A DNA stretch of 64,000 nucleotides from the NCBI GenBank assembly GCA_039190275.1, contig JBCCYF010000001.1, positions 1 through 64,000 of the forward strand, in the 5' to 3' direction. The DNA comes from Halovulum sp039190275 (GTDB lineage Bacteria > Pseudomonadota > Alphaproteobacteria > Rhodobacterales > Rhodobacteraceae). A model generated the notes under the pieces. It searched no databases, was not told the origin of the DNA, and worked only from the letters and a program-made list of their open reading frames with translations. This document shows, piece after piece, positions 18,112-27,005 of the stretch (the first letter of the stretch is position 1; each line of letters begins with the position of its first letter). Made by a program: the position numbers and the translations under genes.

Positions 18112-19586
18112 AGCAACCGATCCCCGATCAAGAATTCAAGCACACGGTCCATCCGGATATGCGGCGGGCCCATCCCTGGTTGCAGGGTCAACATCGGCGG
18201 CGCAAATCCCATCACCGCATAGTCCGCGTCCAGCCAGCCCGCAGCACCCTGGCGCGCGGGAGACAGCAGATGCGCCGGATCCTCGGGCAGGGCACCTGGG
18301 TACAGGGCGGCCTCGCGCCCGGTTTCTGTCAAGATCCCACGGACGACATCCAGATCCTGCCCGTCATGATGCAACGTCTCTTCAGTCGTTGCCCGTAACG
18401 CGGCGATCGAGAAACTTTGCGTGGTCGCGCCTTTATAGGCGGCGCGGCTGCGCGCATCGTGCAACAGGGCCTCCATGATGGCCGTGAGTGCCGGGTGCTG
18501 TACGTGGTGAAGATGGTCGGCCTTGGTGGCCGCAAAGGCGATTTTCTCGACCCTGCGGCCCAACAACGGGCTCAACCAGGTGTTGGTACCCGGACGGAAC
18601 GCGCGCAGGATATCGGCCATCGCGGCGCGCAGATCCTCGACCGCGCGCGGGCCTGCGTTGATTGCCCCCAGCGCATCAACCAGCACGATCTGCCGGTCGA
18701 TCCGGGCAAAATGGTCCTGGAAGAAGGGTTTGACAACAATCCGCTTATACGCCTCGAACCGACGTGCGAACGCGGCGTAGAGACTGGCAGAACCGGGTTT
18801 TGAGCTGGGTGGAAGCGGCGTGAACGTAAGTGCCGGCGACCCCTCAAGATCACCGGGCATCAGGAACCGCCCCGGCGCGCACGCGGAAAACCCGGCCTCG
18901 CGTGCTGCGCCTAGATATGCGGTAAACTGCTGTGTGATGCGTTGCGCGACCGGTTCGTCCAGTGGCACCCCGGGGTCGACCCCCGCCAGGGTCTCAAGAA
19001 ACGGACCGGCGGCCCCGGCGCGCCCGGTGCTGCGCGCAAGGGTCAGTGCCGCGTCTGACCAATCCTCAAAACTCTGCGACATCAACGGCAGGTCCAACAA
19101 CCACTCGCCAGGGTAGTCTACGATATCCAGGTGGACGGTGCGGGGCCCGGTGAAACCGGTGAGAAACCCAGTGGGCCGCACCTTGAGCGAGAGCCTCAGC
19201 TGGCTGATACTGCGCGTGCTTTGTGGCCACCTGGGTTCGGGGCCGCCAAGTGCGGCCATATGATCTTCGTAGGCGAACCGAGCGACCGCGTCATTGGGTT
19301 GCGGTTGCAGGAAGCTGAGCAAAAGGCGGCCATCGGCTGCGGCGCGCAATTGCGGCATCCGCCCCCAGGCCAGCAGATTGGCCACCAGCGATGTGATGAA
19401 TATGGTCTTGCCCGATCGGCTGAGCCCGGTGACCCCGAGCCGGATGACCGGTTCGAACAAAAGCTCCTCGGTCCGGGTCTGAACACCCTCCAAGGCGCGG
19501 GTCACGCTGTCGGTAATGCTGCCCAGCACTGTCTTTCCGGTCCTTTGACCCAATTCGGCCACTCCCATATATAGCTGCTGCCGCAT
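18108..19586 (-). CDS. YcjX-like P-loop protein (DUF463)
   Basis: A 492-residue predicted nucleotide-binding protein. The Walker A motif is GLSRSGKTIF (about residues 54-63) and the segment VHLDIVDYPGEWLLDLP provides a switch-type DxPG region typical of the YcjX family; IVLVDALGAIN follows later. YcjX is a stress-associated P-loop protein of unknown substrate. The start is ATG 19586 or 19568; neither has a Shine-Dalgarno sequence, and TATAAA lies only a few bases upstream of 19586, so a leaderless message is possible. Divergent from truA across 48 bases. Confidence 0.85.
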   Translation of the reverse strand: MRQQLYMGVAELGQRTGKTVLGSITDSVTRALEGVQTRTEELLFEPVIRLGVTGLSRSGKTIFITSLVANLLAWGRMPQLRAAADGRLLLSFLQPQPNDAVARFAYEDHMAALGGPEPRWPQSTRSISQLRLSLKVRPTGFLTGFTGPRTVHLDIVDYPGEWLLDLPLMSQSFEDWSDAALTLARSTGRAGAAGPFLETLAGVDPGVPLDEPVAQRITQQFTAYLGAAREAGFSACAPGRFLMPGDLEGSPALTFTPLPPSSKPGSASLYAAFARRFEAYKRIVVKPFFQDHFARIDRQIVLVDALGAINAGPRAVEDLRAAMADILRAFRPGTNTWLSPLLGRRVEKIAFAATKADHLHHVQHPALTAIMEALLHDARSRAAYKGATTQSFSIAALRATTEETLHHDGQDLDVVRGILTETGREAALYPGALPEDPAHLLSPARQGAAGWLDADYAVMGFAPPMLTLQPGMGPPHIRMDRVLEFLIGDRLL

Positions 19587-19634
19587 CTTTTATAGGGGAC
19601 TTCACAAACGCTCTGACCCGCGATACGGCGGAGC

Positions 19635-20402
19635 ATGCCGCGCTATGCCCTTTTGATCGAATACGACGGCGGTCCGTTTGCGGGCTGGCAGCGTCAAACC
19701 GGACTGACCACCGTGCAGGGGGCCGTCGAAGCGGCGCTGGCACGGCTGGAGCCCAGCTGTCCGCTGACGGCCGCCGCCGGGCGCACAGACGCTGGCGTCC
19801 ATGCGCTGGGACAGGTCGCGACAGTCGATTTACCGCGTGACTGGACGGCATTTCGTTTGTCCGAGGCGCTGAACCATCACCTCAGACCGCATCCAGTCGC
19901 CATACGGGCCGTCAGCCAGGTCCTGCCCGAGTTTCACGCCCGCTTTTCCGCCGTTGAGCGCCGGTATCTGTTCCGGTTGGTGACGCGGCGCGCGCCTCTG
20001 GCGCTGGATGCGGGACGATTGTGGCAGGTGAAGCAACCGCTGGACCTGCCAGCGATGCAGGCGGGTGCGCGTGCTTTGCTGGGTCGGCATGACTTCACGA
20101 CGTTTCGGTCGTCCATCTGTCAGGCCGATAGCCCAATTCGCACCCTGGACAGACTGGATATCACTTCCGAGGAAACTTCGGTCGGCACCGAGTACCGCTT
20201 TGACGTGCGCGCCCGCAGCTTTCTACACAATCAGGTGCGCAGCATCGTAGGCACGCTTGAACGGGTTGGCGCCGGATCATGGGCCCCACAGGATGTTGGT
20301 GCGGCCCTGGACGCGCGGGATCGGACCGCCTGTGGTCCGGTTTGCCCGCCGCAGGGTCTCTACCTGGTCGGTGTCGGCTATGCCGAGGACCCCTTTACCT
20401 GA
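19635..20402 (+). CDS. truA: tRNA pseudouridine(38-40) synthase TruA
   Basis: A 255-residue enzyme that isomerises uridines 38-40 in tRNA anticodon arms. IEYDGGPFAGWQRQ, the catalytic block GRTDAGVHA (Asp nucleophile, about residue 52) and FLHNQVRSIVGTL near the C-terminus are all present. The length is normal. The gene runs convergently into the EamA transporter gene and the two coding regions share 25 bases at their ends (20378-20402), so neither has room for a separate terminator. Confidence 0.96.
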   Translation: MPRYALLIEYDGGPFAGWQRQTGLTTVQGAVEAALARLEPSCPLTAAAGRTDAGVHALGQVATVDLPRDWTAFRLSEALNHHLRPHPVAIRAVSQVLPEFHARFSAVERRYLFRLVTRRAPLALDAGRLWQVKQPLDLPAMQAGARALLGRHDFTTFRSSICQADSPIRTLDRLDITSEETSVGTEYRFDVRARSFLHNQVRSIVGTLERVGAGSWAPQDVGAALDARDRTACGPVCPPQGLYLVGVGYAEDPFT

Positions 20403-21313
20403 CTGTCGTCCTTCAGCAGCAAGAGTAAGCCGGCTATCACCAGCCCGACGCCCGCCAGGACTGCGACCGGCGGCCACCCGTTGCCCAACGCGCCTTCCCA
20501 CAGGATCACCCAGGCGGGTGTCAGATAGGTATACGCCATCACCTTGGCACTTGGCAGGCGCACGGCGGCATATTGCACCAGAAAGAAGGTAACCGCGCTG
20601 GCAAAGATGGCGACGTAAAGCACGGTAATCCAGACAATGCCGGGCAGGCCTGCCCAATCGGTGTGCCAAAGGGCAGGGGCGCCAAGACTGCCAAGGATCA
20701 GGAAGCCTGCGGCCAGCGTGCCGAAGGTCATCACCAGCACAGGTTCGCTGCGCCTGAGTTTTGGAACAAGGGGGGCGTACAGCGCATGCGCGATGCAGCC
20801 CACAAAGAAGATCAACTCGCCGCGGTCGATCCGCAAAGCAAGTATGGCGGTAACCTCCGCATCGAAAATAACCCAGAGCGCCCCGGCGCCCGCGATCGAG
20901 AGCGCCACCGCCATGCGCTGTGTCGTCACCTGCCGCATGACCAGCCAGCCAAATCCCGCGGCCATGATCGGCGTGAGTGTGAACACGGCCGAGGTGGCGA
21001 CCGGCGCTGCGGTCTTGAGCCCCTCGAACATCAGCGTGAAATAAATCGAGAACAAACCGCCAAGGACCAAGTATCGCCAGGGTGCCGCAAAATGCGCGCG
21101 CTTGATCTGTCCGCTGGCCAAGACAATCGCACCCAACAATAGACCGGCGAGGCCGAACCGCAGGGCATTGATCGCCAAAGGCGCGATATGCGGTGCGGCA
21201 AGGCTGCCTAGCGAGAACGACCCGGCGACGAGCGCGGAAAACAGCAACATAGCCAGATGGCCCTTTGCCCTTTCGCTCAGGCCGGCCGATGTGAGTGCTT
21301 CGCCGCGATCCAT
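20378..21313 (-). CDS. EamA/DMT superfamily transporter
   Basis: A ten-helix drug/metabolite-type transporter of 311 residues made of two EamA repeats; the second begins near HALYAPLVPKLRRSEPVLVM. The usual helix-end features appear, such as ALRFGLAGLLLGA in the first half and YLTPAWVILWEGALG near the end. Substrate is unknown; relatives export amino acids, riboflavin or small metabolites. I chose ATG 21313 since the first helix begins about 20 residues later, while the open frame extending to 21415 has no membrane or conserved character. Confidence 0.87.
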   Translation of the reverse strand: MDRGEALTSAGLSERAKGHLAMLLFSALVAGSFSLGSLAAPHIAPLAINALRFGLAGLLLGAIVLASGQIKRAHFAAPWRYLVLGGLFSIYFTLMFEGLKTAAPVATSAVFTLTPIMAAGFGWLVMRQVTTQRMAVALSIAGAGALWVIFDAEVTAILALRIDRGELIFFVGCIAHALYAPLVPKLRRSEPVLVMTFGTLAAGFLILGSLGAPALWHTDWAGLPGIVWITVLYVAIFASAVTFFLVQYAAVRLPSAKVMAYTYLTPAWVILWEGALGNGWPPVAVLAGVGLVIAGLLLLLKDDSQVKGSSA

Positions 21314-21451
21314 GATCCGCTGTGTTTGACCGGCTGGCACCGGGCGGTCAACAGCCGTATGCCGCACCTTTGATGTAGCGGGGGCAAGGCCGCGCCATCC
21401 CGGGTCCGCAAACACCGTGGTGGCAACGGTTCAGCATAGCGGTGAAATGCC

Positions 21452-22261
21452 TTAGATCGAGATCTGCGCGTCCGGCAGGTTCAGGGCGCGCATCAGATCA
21501 CGCAGTTCCTGCCGCGCGGCCAGGTTGGACATGCTCAACCGTCCTGCGCCCGCATCCGCCAGATCCAGCAGCGTCAAACCCTGTAGATACAGCTCCCGAA
21601 ACACCACACGCTCGGAAAACCCGGGCACCAGCCGAAACCCGATACGCTTTGACAGATCCGAAAGTGCGGCGCTGACGCGTCGCTTGTTGTGGGCGTCGAT
21701 GGTTGCCATGCGATTCCGCAGCACCACCCAGTCAACGGGCGGCAGCCCGGCCGAGGCACGCAACTGCCGGGCGGCCCAGACCATCTCCGAATAGACGCTG
21801 GGCCCGTCCACCGCGCCGGTGCCCGGATCCAACCGGGCAAGAAGGGCAAAATCCACCAGGCTGTCATTCATCGGCGTCACCAGTGTGTCCGCCGCCGAAT
21901 GCGCCATCTGGGCATAGCGCGTATGCGCGCCGGGGCAGTCGATCACAATGTAGTTGCAGGTCTCGTCCAGCTTGGTCAGCGCGGTGGCAAAGCTCTGTTC
22001 TTCCTCGGCCTGGGCCTCGGCCATGCTGTCAGCGTCGCTGAGCGTCAGCGAGTGATGGTCGGGAAGCGGCAGAGTGATGTTCTCTCGCGCGACATAGGCT
22101 TCCCGGTTGCGGATATAGCCAAGCAGGCTCTGCTGACGCAGATCCAGGTCGATGACGCCCACCTGATACCCTGAACGCAGCAACGCCGTGGTGACATGCA
22201 TGGCCGTGGTGGATTTTCCCGACCCACCCTTTTCGTTGCCCAGCACGATGATATGCGCCAT
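21452..22261 (-). CDS. mipZ: Division-site positioning ATPase MipZ
   Basis: A ParA/MinD-type ATPase of 269 residues. The deviant Walker A GNEKGGSGKSTTA, switch I (VIDLDLRQQSLLGYI) and Walker B (YIVIDCPGAHTRY) are intact. The closing SNLAARQELRDLM is characteristic of MipZ. MipZ forms a gradient from the poles through ParB and prevents FtsZ assembly away from midcell; that role is known from Caulobacter and inferred here. It follows rpmE on the minus strand but is separated from it by a strong terminator, so it has its own promoter. Confidence 0.94.
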   Translation of the reverse strand: MAHIIVLGNEKGGSGKSTTAMHVTTALLRSGYQVGVIDLDLRQQSLLGYIRNREAYVARENITLPLPDHHSLTLSDADSMAEAQAEEEQSFATALTKLDETCNYIVIDCPGAHTRYAQMAHSAADTLVTPMNDSLVDFALLARLDPGTGAVDGPSVYSEMVWAARQLRASAGLPPVDWVVLRNRMATIDAHNKRRVSAALSDLSKRIGFRLVPGFSERVVFRELYLQGLTLLDLADAGAGRLSMSNLAARQELRDLMRALNLPDAQISI

Positions 22262-22358
22262 ATCGCCCGCCTGTCACCGCACGCGTCGTCTGTTACACCA
22301 GGGCGCCTCTGCCATGCGAGCGGCGCACAATCCCCCCGACGCTGCGTGCCGGGAACAC

Positions 22359-22389
22359 AAAAAAGCGCTACCCCGGCCGGGGCAGCGCT
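22359..22389 (-). terminator. Rho-independent terminator of rpmE
   Basis: AGCGCT at 22364-22369 and 22384-22389 pair outside CCCCGG/CCGGGG (22371-22382), giving a near-perfect GC-rich stem. Read on the minus strand it is followed by six T residues. It lies between the rpmE stop and the mipZ start. Confidence 0.92.
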
Positions 22390-22425
22390 GGCAATACCAA
22401 AGCGTGTTTCGCCGGTGTTTGCGGC

Positions 22426-22647
22426 TTAGAAACCCAGGCCTTCGTATTTTTTCTTGAACTTCGACACCCGACCGCCGGTATCCATCAGGCGCGTATTGCC
22501 GCCGGTCCACGCCGGGTGAACGCTGGGGTCGATATCGAGCGTGAGCGTATCGCCCTCGGCCCCATAGGTTGACCGCATCTGGACAACCGAGCCGTCCGTC
22601 ATTTTCACATCGATCATGTGGTATTCTGGGTGCAGATCTTTTTTCAT
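22426..22647 (-). CDS. rpmE: 50S ribosomal protein L31
   Basis: A 73-residue L31 starting MKKDLHPEYH at ATG 22647 and containing SVHPAWTGG and the basic tail VSKFKKKY. It lacks the CxxC pairs of the zinc-binding form, so it is the zinc-independent (C-minus) type found in many alphaproteobacteria. It is followed by a strong intrinsic terminator. The frame stays open upstream of 22647, but only this start gives the conserved N-terminus. Confidence 0.95.
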   Translation of the reverse strand: MKKDLHPEYHMIDVKMTDGSVVQMRSTYGAEGDTLTLDIDPSVHPAWTGGNTRLMDTGGRVSKFKKKYEGLGF

Positions 22648-22803
22648 CTGATCGGTCCTTTGCCGGATGACTGAAGCAAGCTGCGGCCGCCTTAGCGCCG
22701 GTAGTCTGTCGCCACCCTGTGATTGGGATAGCGGGGCCATAGCAAACGACGGTGTCCTTCGCAAGGGGCGCGTCGCGACTTAAGCGGACGCCGCGCCGAG
22801 GGG

Positions 22804-23808
22804 TCAGGTCCTGCGCCGTGAGCGCGCCTCGGCCACCGGATCATAGAGCGTGGCGCCGCTGGCCTCGGACTTGCGTCCTTGGCGGAGCATCCTCAGATGT
22901 TCCCGCTCCGCTTCATAGTCGATTTCTGGCTTACGCTCGGCCTCGCGGCTGCGGGTCAACTCATCGCGGACCTTCTCGTATCCGATTGCCATGCCCGCAA
23001 ACGAGATGCAGGGCGCGTACAACATATAAAGGCCAAAAGCGATAAGCAGACCCGATGTTGTTGCCAGATCGGTGCCGCCCGAGGTGAGTGCCGCCATGGT
23101 GTCGGCCTGGAAAAACGACGTGACCAGCATTACCGGCAAAGCTGTTGCCAGCAGGTATAGGACGAACTGGTGCGGAAAATAGCGTGTGATACCGTAGATC
23201 ATGTCGTTGCCGGGGCTGTACTGCACGGCGTTCGCCGAAAGGGCGGCCATGGGGACACCGAAAATACCCACACAGATGCCAAAGATGACATACAGCGCCC
23301 AGTTAAACGCCATGAACGTTGAGGATACGAGGTCCGCATTGCCCTCCAGATACAGTGCAGCCGCCTCCAGCTCATCCCGCCCGGCAGCGGTTTCCACACC
23401 GGCGGCGCCCTGCACTGTCCGAAGTGCGGCAATGACATCCCCAGCCTCAGGCGACAGGACAAAACCCACAAGGGCAAAATACGCCAAGGCGCCAAGCACG
23501 ATCGCCAGGATGAACTGTGTCAGCAAATGCATGAACAAAAGCCGCGGAACCACATGGACATAGCCCTCGGCCGTGGGTGCTGTCGTTAAACGTGCGGACA
23601 TCAGCGCGCCCCGGATACCGGCGACCACCAGAAAGGCGACGCCAAACGTAGACAGCAAGAAGGCCAGCATCCCTATGACCCAGATGTTGTCCGTCGACAG
23701 GACCACACCGGCATAGAGGATGATGTAAATCGCCAGTGCGGGAAGATACCGCAGGAACACGAAGGGCGACAGGGCATAGGCCCGAAGGATGAATGCAAGA
23801 AACGACAT
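22804..23808 (-). CDS. Multi-pass membrane protein of unknown function
   Basis: A 334-residue protein with about seven hydrophobic helices, among them YLPALAIYIILYAGVVL, IWVIGMLAFLLSTFGVAFLVV, QFILAIVLGALAYFALVGFVL and ALYVIFGICVGIFGVPMAAL, and a charged cytosolic C-terminal tail (last 60 residues). I do not recognise a named family. ATG 23808 places the first helix near the N-terminus. It sits between rplS and rpmE on the same strand, so it may be transcribed with ribosomal genes, although a hairpin follows rplS. Confidence 0.75.
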   Translation of the reverse strand: MSFLAFILRAYALSPFVFLRYLPALAIYIILYAGVVLSTDNIWVIGMLAFLLSTFGVAFLVVAGIRGALMSARLTTAPTAEGYVHVVPRLLFMHLLTQFILAIVLGALAYFALVGFVLSPEAGDVIAALRTVQGAAGVETAAGRDELEAAALYLEGNADLVSSTFMAFNWALYVIFGICVGIFGVPMAALSANAVQYSPGNDMIYGITRYFPHQFVLYLLATALPVMLVTSFFQADTMAALTSGGTDLATTSGLLIAFGLYMLYAPCISFAGMAIGYEKVRDELTRSREAERKPEIDYEAEREHLRMLRQGRKSEASGATLYDPVAEARSRRRT

Positions 23809-23898
23809 GCATTCGGGATCGCCCAACAAGATGGCAAAATGACGGCGATGACCGGGGAATTTTACAGGTTTGGCAACCCGTCGAGCAGCGCAGTCGGA

Positions 23899-23920
23899 GG
23901 GTGGGCACCGGGGCCCACCC
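23899..23920 (-). terminator. GC-rich hairpin after rplS
   Basis: GGGTGGGC (23899-23906) and GCCCACCC (23913-23920) form an eight-base perfect stem with a six-base loop, just beyond the rplS stop on the minus strand. No T run follows, so it may be a T-less terminator or an mRNA-stabilising hairpin. Confidence 0.55.
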
Positions 23921-23929
23921 AAAGGGTGT

Positions 23930-24316
23930 CTATGCCGATGCGCCGGACGATTTCGGACGGTAGTTTGTCTTCTCGGCGATCCGTGCCGATTTTCCGCGGC
24001 GGGTGCGCAAATAGTACAGTTTGGCGCGCCGGACCTTGCCGCGGCGGACCACTGTTATGGAATCGATGTTGGGTGAGTGGAGCGGGAACACACGTTCGAC
24101 ACCTTCACCGAACGAGATCTTGCGGACGGTAAATGCCGCCGCGATACCTTGGCCGCCTTTGCGCGCGATACACACGCCTTCGTAGTTCTGGACCCGGGTC
24201 CGTGTGCCCTCGGTGACCTTATAGCCCACGCGAATGGTGTCGCCGGCGGCAAAATCGGGAATATCTTTTGCCAGGCTCTTGATCTGCTCGGCCTCGAGCG
24301 TCTCGATCATGTTCAT
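23930..24316 (-). CDS. rplS: 50S ribosomal protein L19
   Basis: A 128-residue L19 with the family blocks FAAGDTIRVGYKV, NYEGVCIARKG, FPLHSPNIDSI and the basic segment RRGKVRRAKLYYLR. L19 sits at the interface of the ribosomal subunits. It starts four bases after the trmD stop and closes the rpsP-rimM-trmD-rplS unit. Length is normal apart from a short C-terminal extension. Confidence 0.97.
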   Translation of the reverse strand: MNMIETLEAEQIKSLAKDIPDFAAGDTIRVGYKVTEGTRTRVQNYEGVCIARKGGQGIAAAFTVRKISFGEGVERVFPLHSPNIDSITVVRRGKVRRAKLYYLRTRRGKSARIAEKTNYRPKSSGASA

Positions 24317-24320
24317 TGTC

Positions 24321-25181
24321 TCAATCCTTGCTCTCGCCTTTGTCGGCGATGGTGTGCGCGTCCGAGTGCTCTTGGCCTTCCGCCGGGTCCCCGATCTGTT
24401 TCAGATGGGCCCGCCAGAGATCGGGACGACGTTCCTGCGTCAGGCGTTCGGACTGGGCGTGCCGCCACTCGGCGACCTTGCCGTGATGACCCGAGAGGAG
24501 GATCTCGGGGATCACATGACCTTCCCATTCCGTTGGCCGTGTGTAGTGCGGGTGTTCGAGCAAGCCATTGGAGAAACTCTCCTCTTCGACCGACTCGGCA
24601 TTCCCAAGCACGCGCGGTATAAGGCGGACCGTTGCATCAATCAAGGCCTGCGCCGCGATCTCGCCCCCTGATATCACATAATCCCCCAATGAGACTTCGA
24701 TGACCTGGCGGGCGTCCAGAACCCGCTGGTCGACACCTTCGAACCGTCCGCAAAGCAGTGTCACACCGTCTGTCCGACTGAGGGTCCGGGCAAGGGCCTG
24801 GTTAAACGGGATGCCGCGCGGTGAAAGATAGATCACCGGCCAATCCGCGGTTGTGCCGCGTTTGGCGACATCCAGTGCGCGGGCGACAACATCTGCGCGC
24901 AGTACCATTCCGGCGCCGCCGCCCGCGGGCGTATCATCGACATTGCGGTGCCGACCGGTCGCAAAATCGCGCAGGTTGAGCGTTTCCAGCGTCCAGAGCC
25001 CTTCTGACAGGGCCTTACCCATCAACGAATGGCCCAGAACGCCCGGAAAACACTCCGGAAACAAGGTGATCACCCGGGCCGTCCATGCATTTTTCTGGCG
25101 CGGCGGTTCGGCCATCAGATCGCGGGGCGTATGGCTCTCGCGGATCGACAGCCGCCCGTGGGAGCGGTTGCGGCCAGTCAC
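24321..25181 (-). CDS. trmD: tRNA (guanine-37 N1)-methyltransferase
   Basis: TrmD methylates G37 next to the anticodon and prevents frameshifting. The SPOUT trefoil-knot motifs are clear: LLCGRFEGVDQRV, SLGDYVISGGE and the catalytic region LDARQVIE, with the dimer-active N-terminal block NVDDTPAGGGAGMV. The 286-residue form starts at GTG 25181, overlapping the sulfotransferase-like stop by four bases (GTGA). ATG 25115 is an alternative that would drop a basic stretch with SHGRLSIRES; I prefer the longer form because of the overlap. Confidence 0.93.
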   Translation of the reverse strand: MTGRNRSHGRLSIRESHTPRDLMAEPPRQKNAWTARVITLFPECFPGVLGHSLMGKALSEGLWTLETLNLRDFATGRHRNVDDTPAGGGAGMVLRADVVARALDVAKRGTTADWPVIYLSPRGIPFNQALARTLSRTDGVTLLCGRFEGVDQRVLDARQVIEVSLGDYVISGGEIAAQALIDATVRLIPRVLGNAESVEEESFSNGLLEHPHYTRPTEWEGHVIPEILLSGHHGKVAEWRHAQSERLTQERRPDLWRAHLKQIGDPAEGQEHSDAHTIADKGESKD

Positions 25182-25984
25182 GGTCGCTTGCCGTGTGCCT
25201 GAAGCAGAGCCTTCTTGGTTTCGCGCAGGGATTTCTTATCCATTTTGGATCGGTTCAACTCCAGAAACGCGGCCCGAAGCTCGGGCTTTTGCCCGGCATT
25301 TGCCCGTTGAACCGGGCAGAGCCGTGCGCGGACGTCCGGCGGGACCTGCATCAAGTCCAGGATGACCTCGGCCGCGCCGAACTGCCGCCCGGAATAGGTC
25401 TCCAGCGGGACCGATACAACGGGAAGGGGGTCAAGGTGGCGCCGCATCGCCTCGGCCTCCTGCTCTGGACCGCGCAGCGGCGACAATCGTTGGCGAAACA
25501 TTGCAAAGTCATCCGTCAGTTTGATCGAGCGCAGCAGATGGCCGTGGACGCTCGCAATCCAGGGTTCGGCGTCGCGCGTTGTGTAAACAAAGGTTATCTC
25601 CGCCTCTGGGCCAAACTTGCGCCGCAACTCGGCGACAATCGTGTTTGCAAGCGGACGTGCGGCCGGTCCATAGCTTTCAAACATCCGTCCATAGACGTCC
25701 CTGTGCCCCGGCATCGCCCCGCTGAAGGTCTCGCGCGAGATCACAAGGTTGCGGTCGTGCCCCAGGGGCGCCAGAAACCGGCGAAAGGCCCGCCGAAACT
25801 GCCAGAGTGTCCACGGGAACCGCTGAGATGCATAGCGGCGCGCATGCGCCCCGGCGGCCGGAAAGTCCGCCTTTCCATAGAAGTCAAAGCAGGGCGTCAG
25901 CGTTGCGCGGTTCGTGATCAGGAAACTCTGCAGGCTGGTTGTGCCGGTCTTGTGATATCCGGGATGCACGATGATGCGGGTCAT
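25178..25984 (-). CDS. Sulfotransferase-like P-loop protein inserted between rimM and trmD
   Basis: A 268-residue protein starting MTRIIVHPGYHKTGTTSLQ. HKTGTTSL is the 5'-phosphosulfate-binding (PAPS) P-loop of sulfotransferase-like proteins. The later FVYTTRDAEPWIASVHGHLLRS matches the 3'-phosphate-binding Arg/Ser region (RD...W..S). The acceptor is unknown; relatives act on carbohydrates or lipids. It overlaps the rimM stop by four bases upstream and the trmD start by four bases downstream, so it is embedded in a conserved ribosomal/tRNA operon in which it is not a standard member. Confidence 0.78.
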   Translation of the reverse strand: MTRIIVHPGYHKTGTTSLQSFLITNRATLTPCFDFYGKADFPAAGAHARRYASQRFPWTLWQFRRAFRRFLAPLGHDRNLVISRETFSGAMPGHRDVYGRMFESYGPAARPLANTIVAELRRKFGPEAEITFVYTTRDAEPWIASVHGHLLRSIKLTDDFAMFRQRLSPLRGPEQEAEAMRRHLDPLPVVSVPLETYSGRQFGAAEVILDLMQVPPDVRARLCPVQRANAGQKPELRAAFLELNRSKMDKKSLRETKKALLQAHGKRP

Positions 25985-26514
25985 GCCTTTTCGTCCGGTT
26001 CCGGAAGGACACCGTCCGGTGGATCGGCGATCAGACGACCGCGGGCCACGTCGACGGTTGGGACCGCATCCTTGGTAAACGGCAGCATGGCGGATCCACG
26101 GATGTGCGGGCCGGTGACCTCAAGCAGGTCTCCGGCGCCGTGGTCGTGGATCGCTTTAACACGTCCCAGTGCCTGCCCGCCGGTATCGATGACCGCAAGG
26201 CCGATCAGGTCGGCATGGTAGTACTCGTCATCGGGCAGGTTCGGGAGCCGTTCCCGTGGAGCATACAGACGCTGGCCTTTGAGCGCGTCCGCAGCCTCTT
26301 TGCTATCGATTCCGGTCAGGCGCACGGCAAAGCCGCCTTTCACTGCCCGGCCCAGTTTGACGCCGAAGCTGCGCCCATCTTCAAGCGATAGAGGCGCGTA
26401 GTCAGCGATGGTTTCGGGCGTTGCGCAAAAGGACTTGATCCGCGCCTCACCGCGCACACCAAAGGAACCGGCGATCGCGCCGACGCAGATCATGCCTTCG
26501 GGCACTTCGGCCAT
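25981..26514 (-). CDS. rimM: Ribosome maturation factor RimM
   Basis: A 177-residue 16S rRNA processing factor that binds S19 during 30S head assembly. CVGAIAGSFGVRGEARIKSF is the N-terminal RimM barrel signature. EYYHADLIGLAV begins the PRC-barrel domain, with MLPFTKDAVPTVD near the end. It follows rpsP by about 50 bases and overlaps the next gene by four bases. Confidence 0.96.
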   Translation of the reverse strand: MAEVPEGMICVGAIAGSFGVRGEARIKSFCATPETIADYAPLSLEDGRSFGVKLGRAVKGGFAVRLTGIDSKEAADALKGQRLYAPRERLPNLPDDEYYHADLIGLAVIDTGGQALGRVKAIHDHGAGDLLEVTGPHIRGSAMLPFTKDAVPTVDVARGRLIADPPDGVLPEPDEKA

Positions 26515-26532
26515 ATCACCGCCCCTTCAGAT

Positions 26533-26552
26533 GCCCCGGTCCAGGCCGGGGC
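26533..26552 (-). other. Intercistronic hairpin between rpsP and rimM
   Basis: GCCCCGG (26533-26539) and CCGGGGC (26546-26552) form a seven-base stem with a six-base loop in the short rpsP-rimM spacer. There is no T run on either strand, so full termination is unlikely. It could attenuate or stabilise the message and so set a higher S16 than RimM yield. Confidence 0.5.
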
Positions 26553-26565
26553 GCGCCGCCAAAAC

Positions 26566-26967
26566 CTATTCTGCGGTGGCGGCTTCTTCGGCGGGAGCTT
26601 CCGCAGGTGCGGCTGCGGCTTCGGCTGCGGCTGCCACTTTGGCGGCCTTTTCCTCAGCCCGGTCCTGCGCCTTCTTGCCTGGTTCTGCCTTCTTCATGTT
26701 GGCGCGTTCTTTCTTGGGCATGACGCCTGCGGCTTCAAGCATACGGCTCACGCGGTCGGTCACCTGCGCGCCCTGTCCAAGCCAGTGCTGCACGCGGTCC
26801 AGATCCATCTTGACGCGCTCCTCGCTGTCTTTGGGCAGCAGCGGGTTATAGGTGCCCAGCTTCTCGATGAAGCGCCCATCGCGAGGCATGCGGCTGTCCG
26901 CCGCGACGATGCGATAGAACGGGCGCTTTTTCGAACCCCCGCGGGCGAGACGAATTTTGATAGCCAT
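26566..26967 (-). CDS. rpsP: 30S ribosomal protein S16
   Basis: The first 80 residues are a standard S16: MAIKIRLARGGSKKRPFYRIV, SRMPRDGRFIEKLG and VQHWLGQGAQVTD. The remaining 50 residues are an Ala/Glu/Lys-rich low-complexity tail ending in AEEAATAE, a C-terminal extension common in alphaproteobacterial S16. The gene heads the rpsP-rimM-(sulfotransferase)-trmD-rplS run. Confidence 0.96.
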   Translation of the reverse strand: MAIKIRLARGGSKKRPFYRIVAADSRMPRDGRFIEKLGTYNPLLPKDSEERVKMDLDRVQHWLGQGAQVTDRVSRMLEAAGVMPKKERANMKKAEPGKKAQDRAEEKAAKVAAAAEAAAAPAEAPAEEAATAE

Positions 26968-27005
26968 GGTGTTTCTCCTGTTATGGCGGGTGCGAACGGG
27001 CGCGG

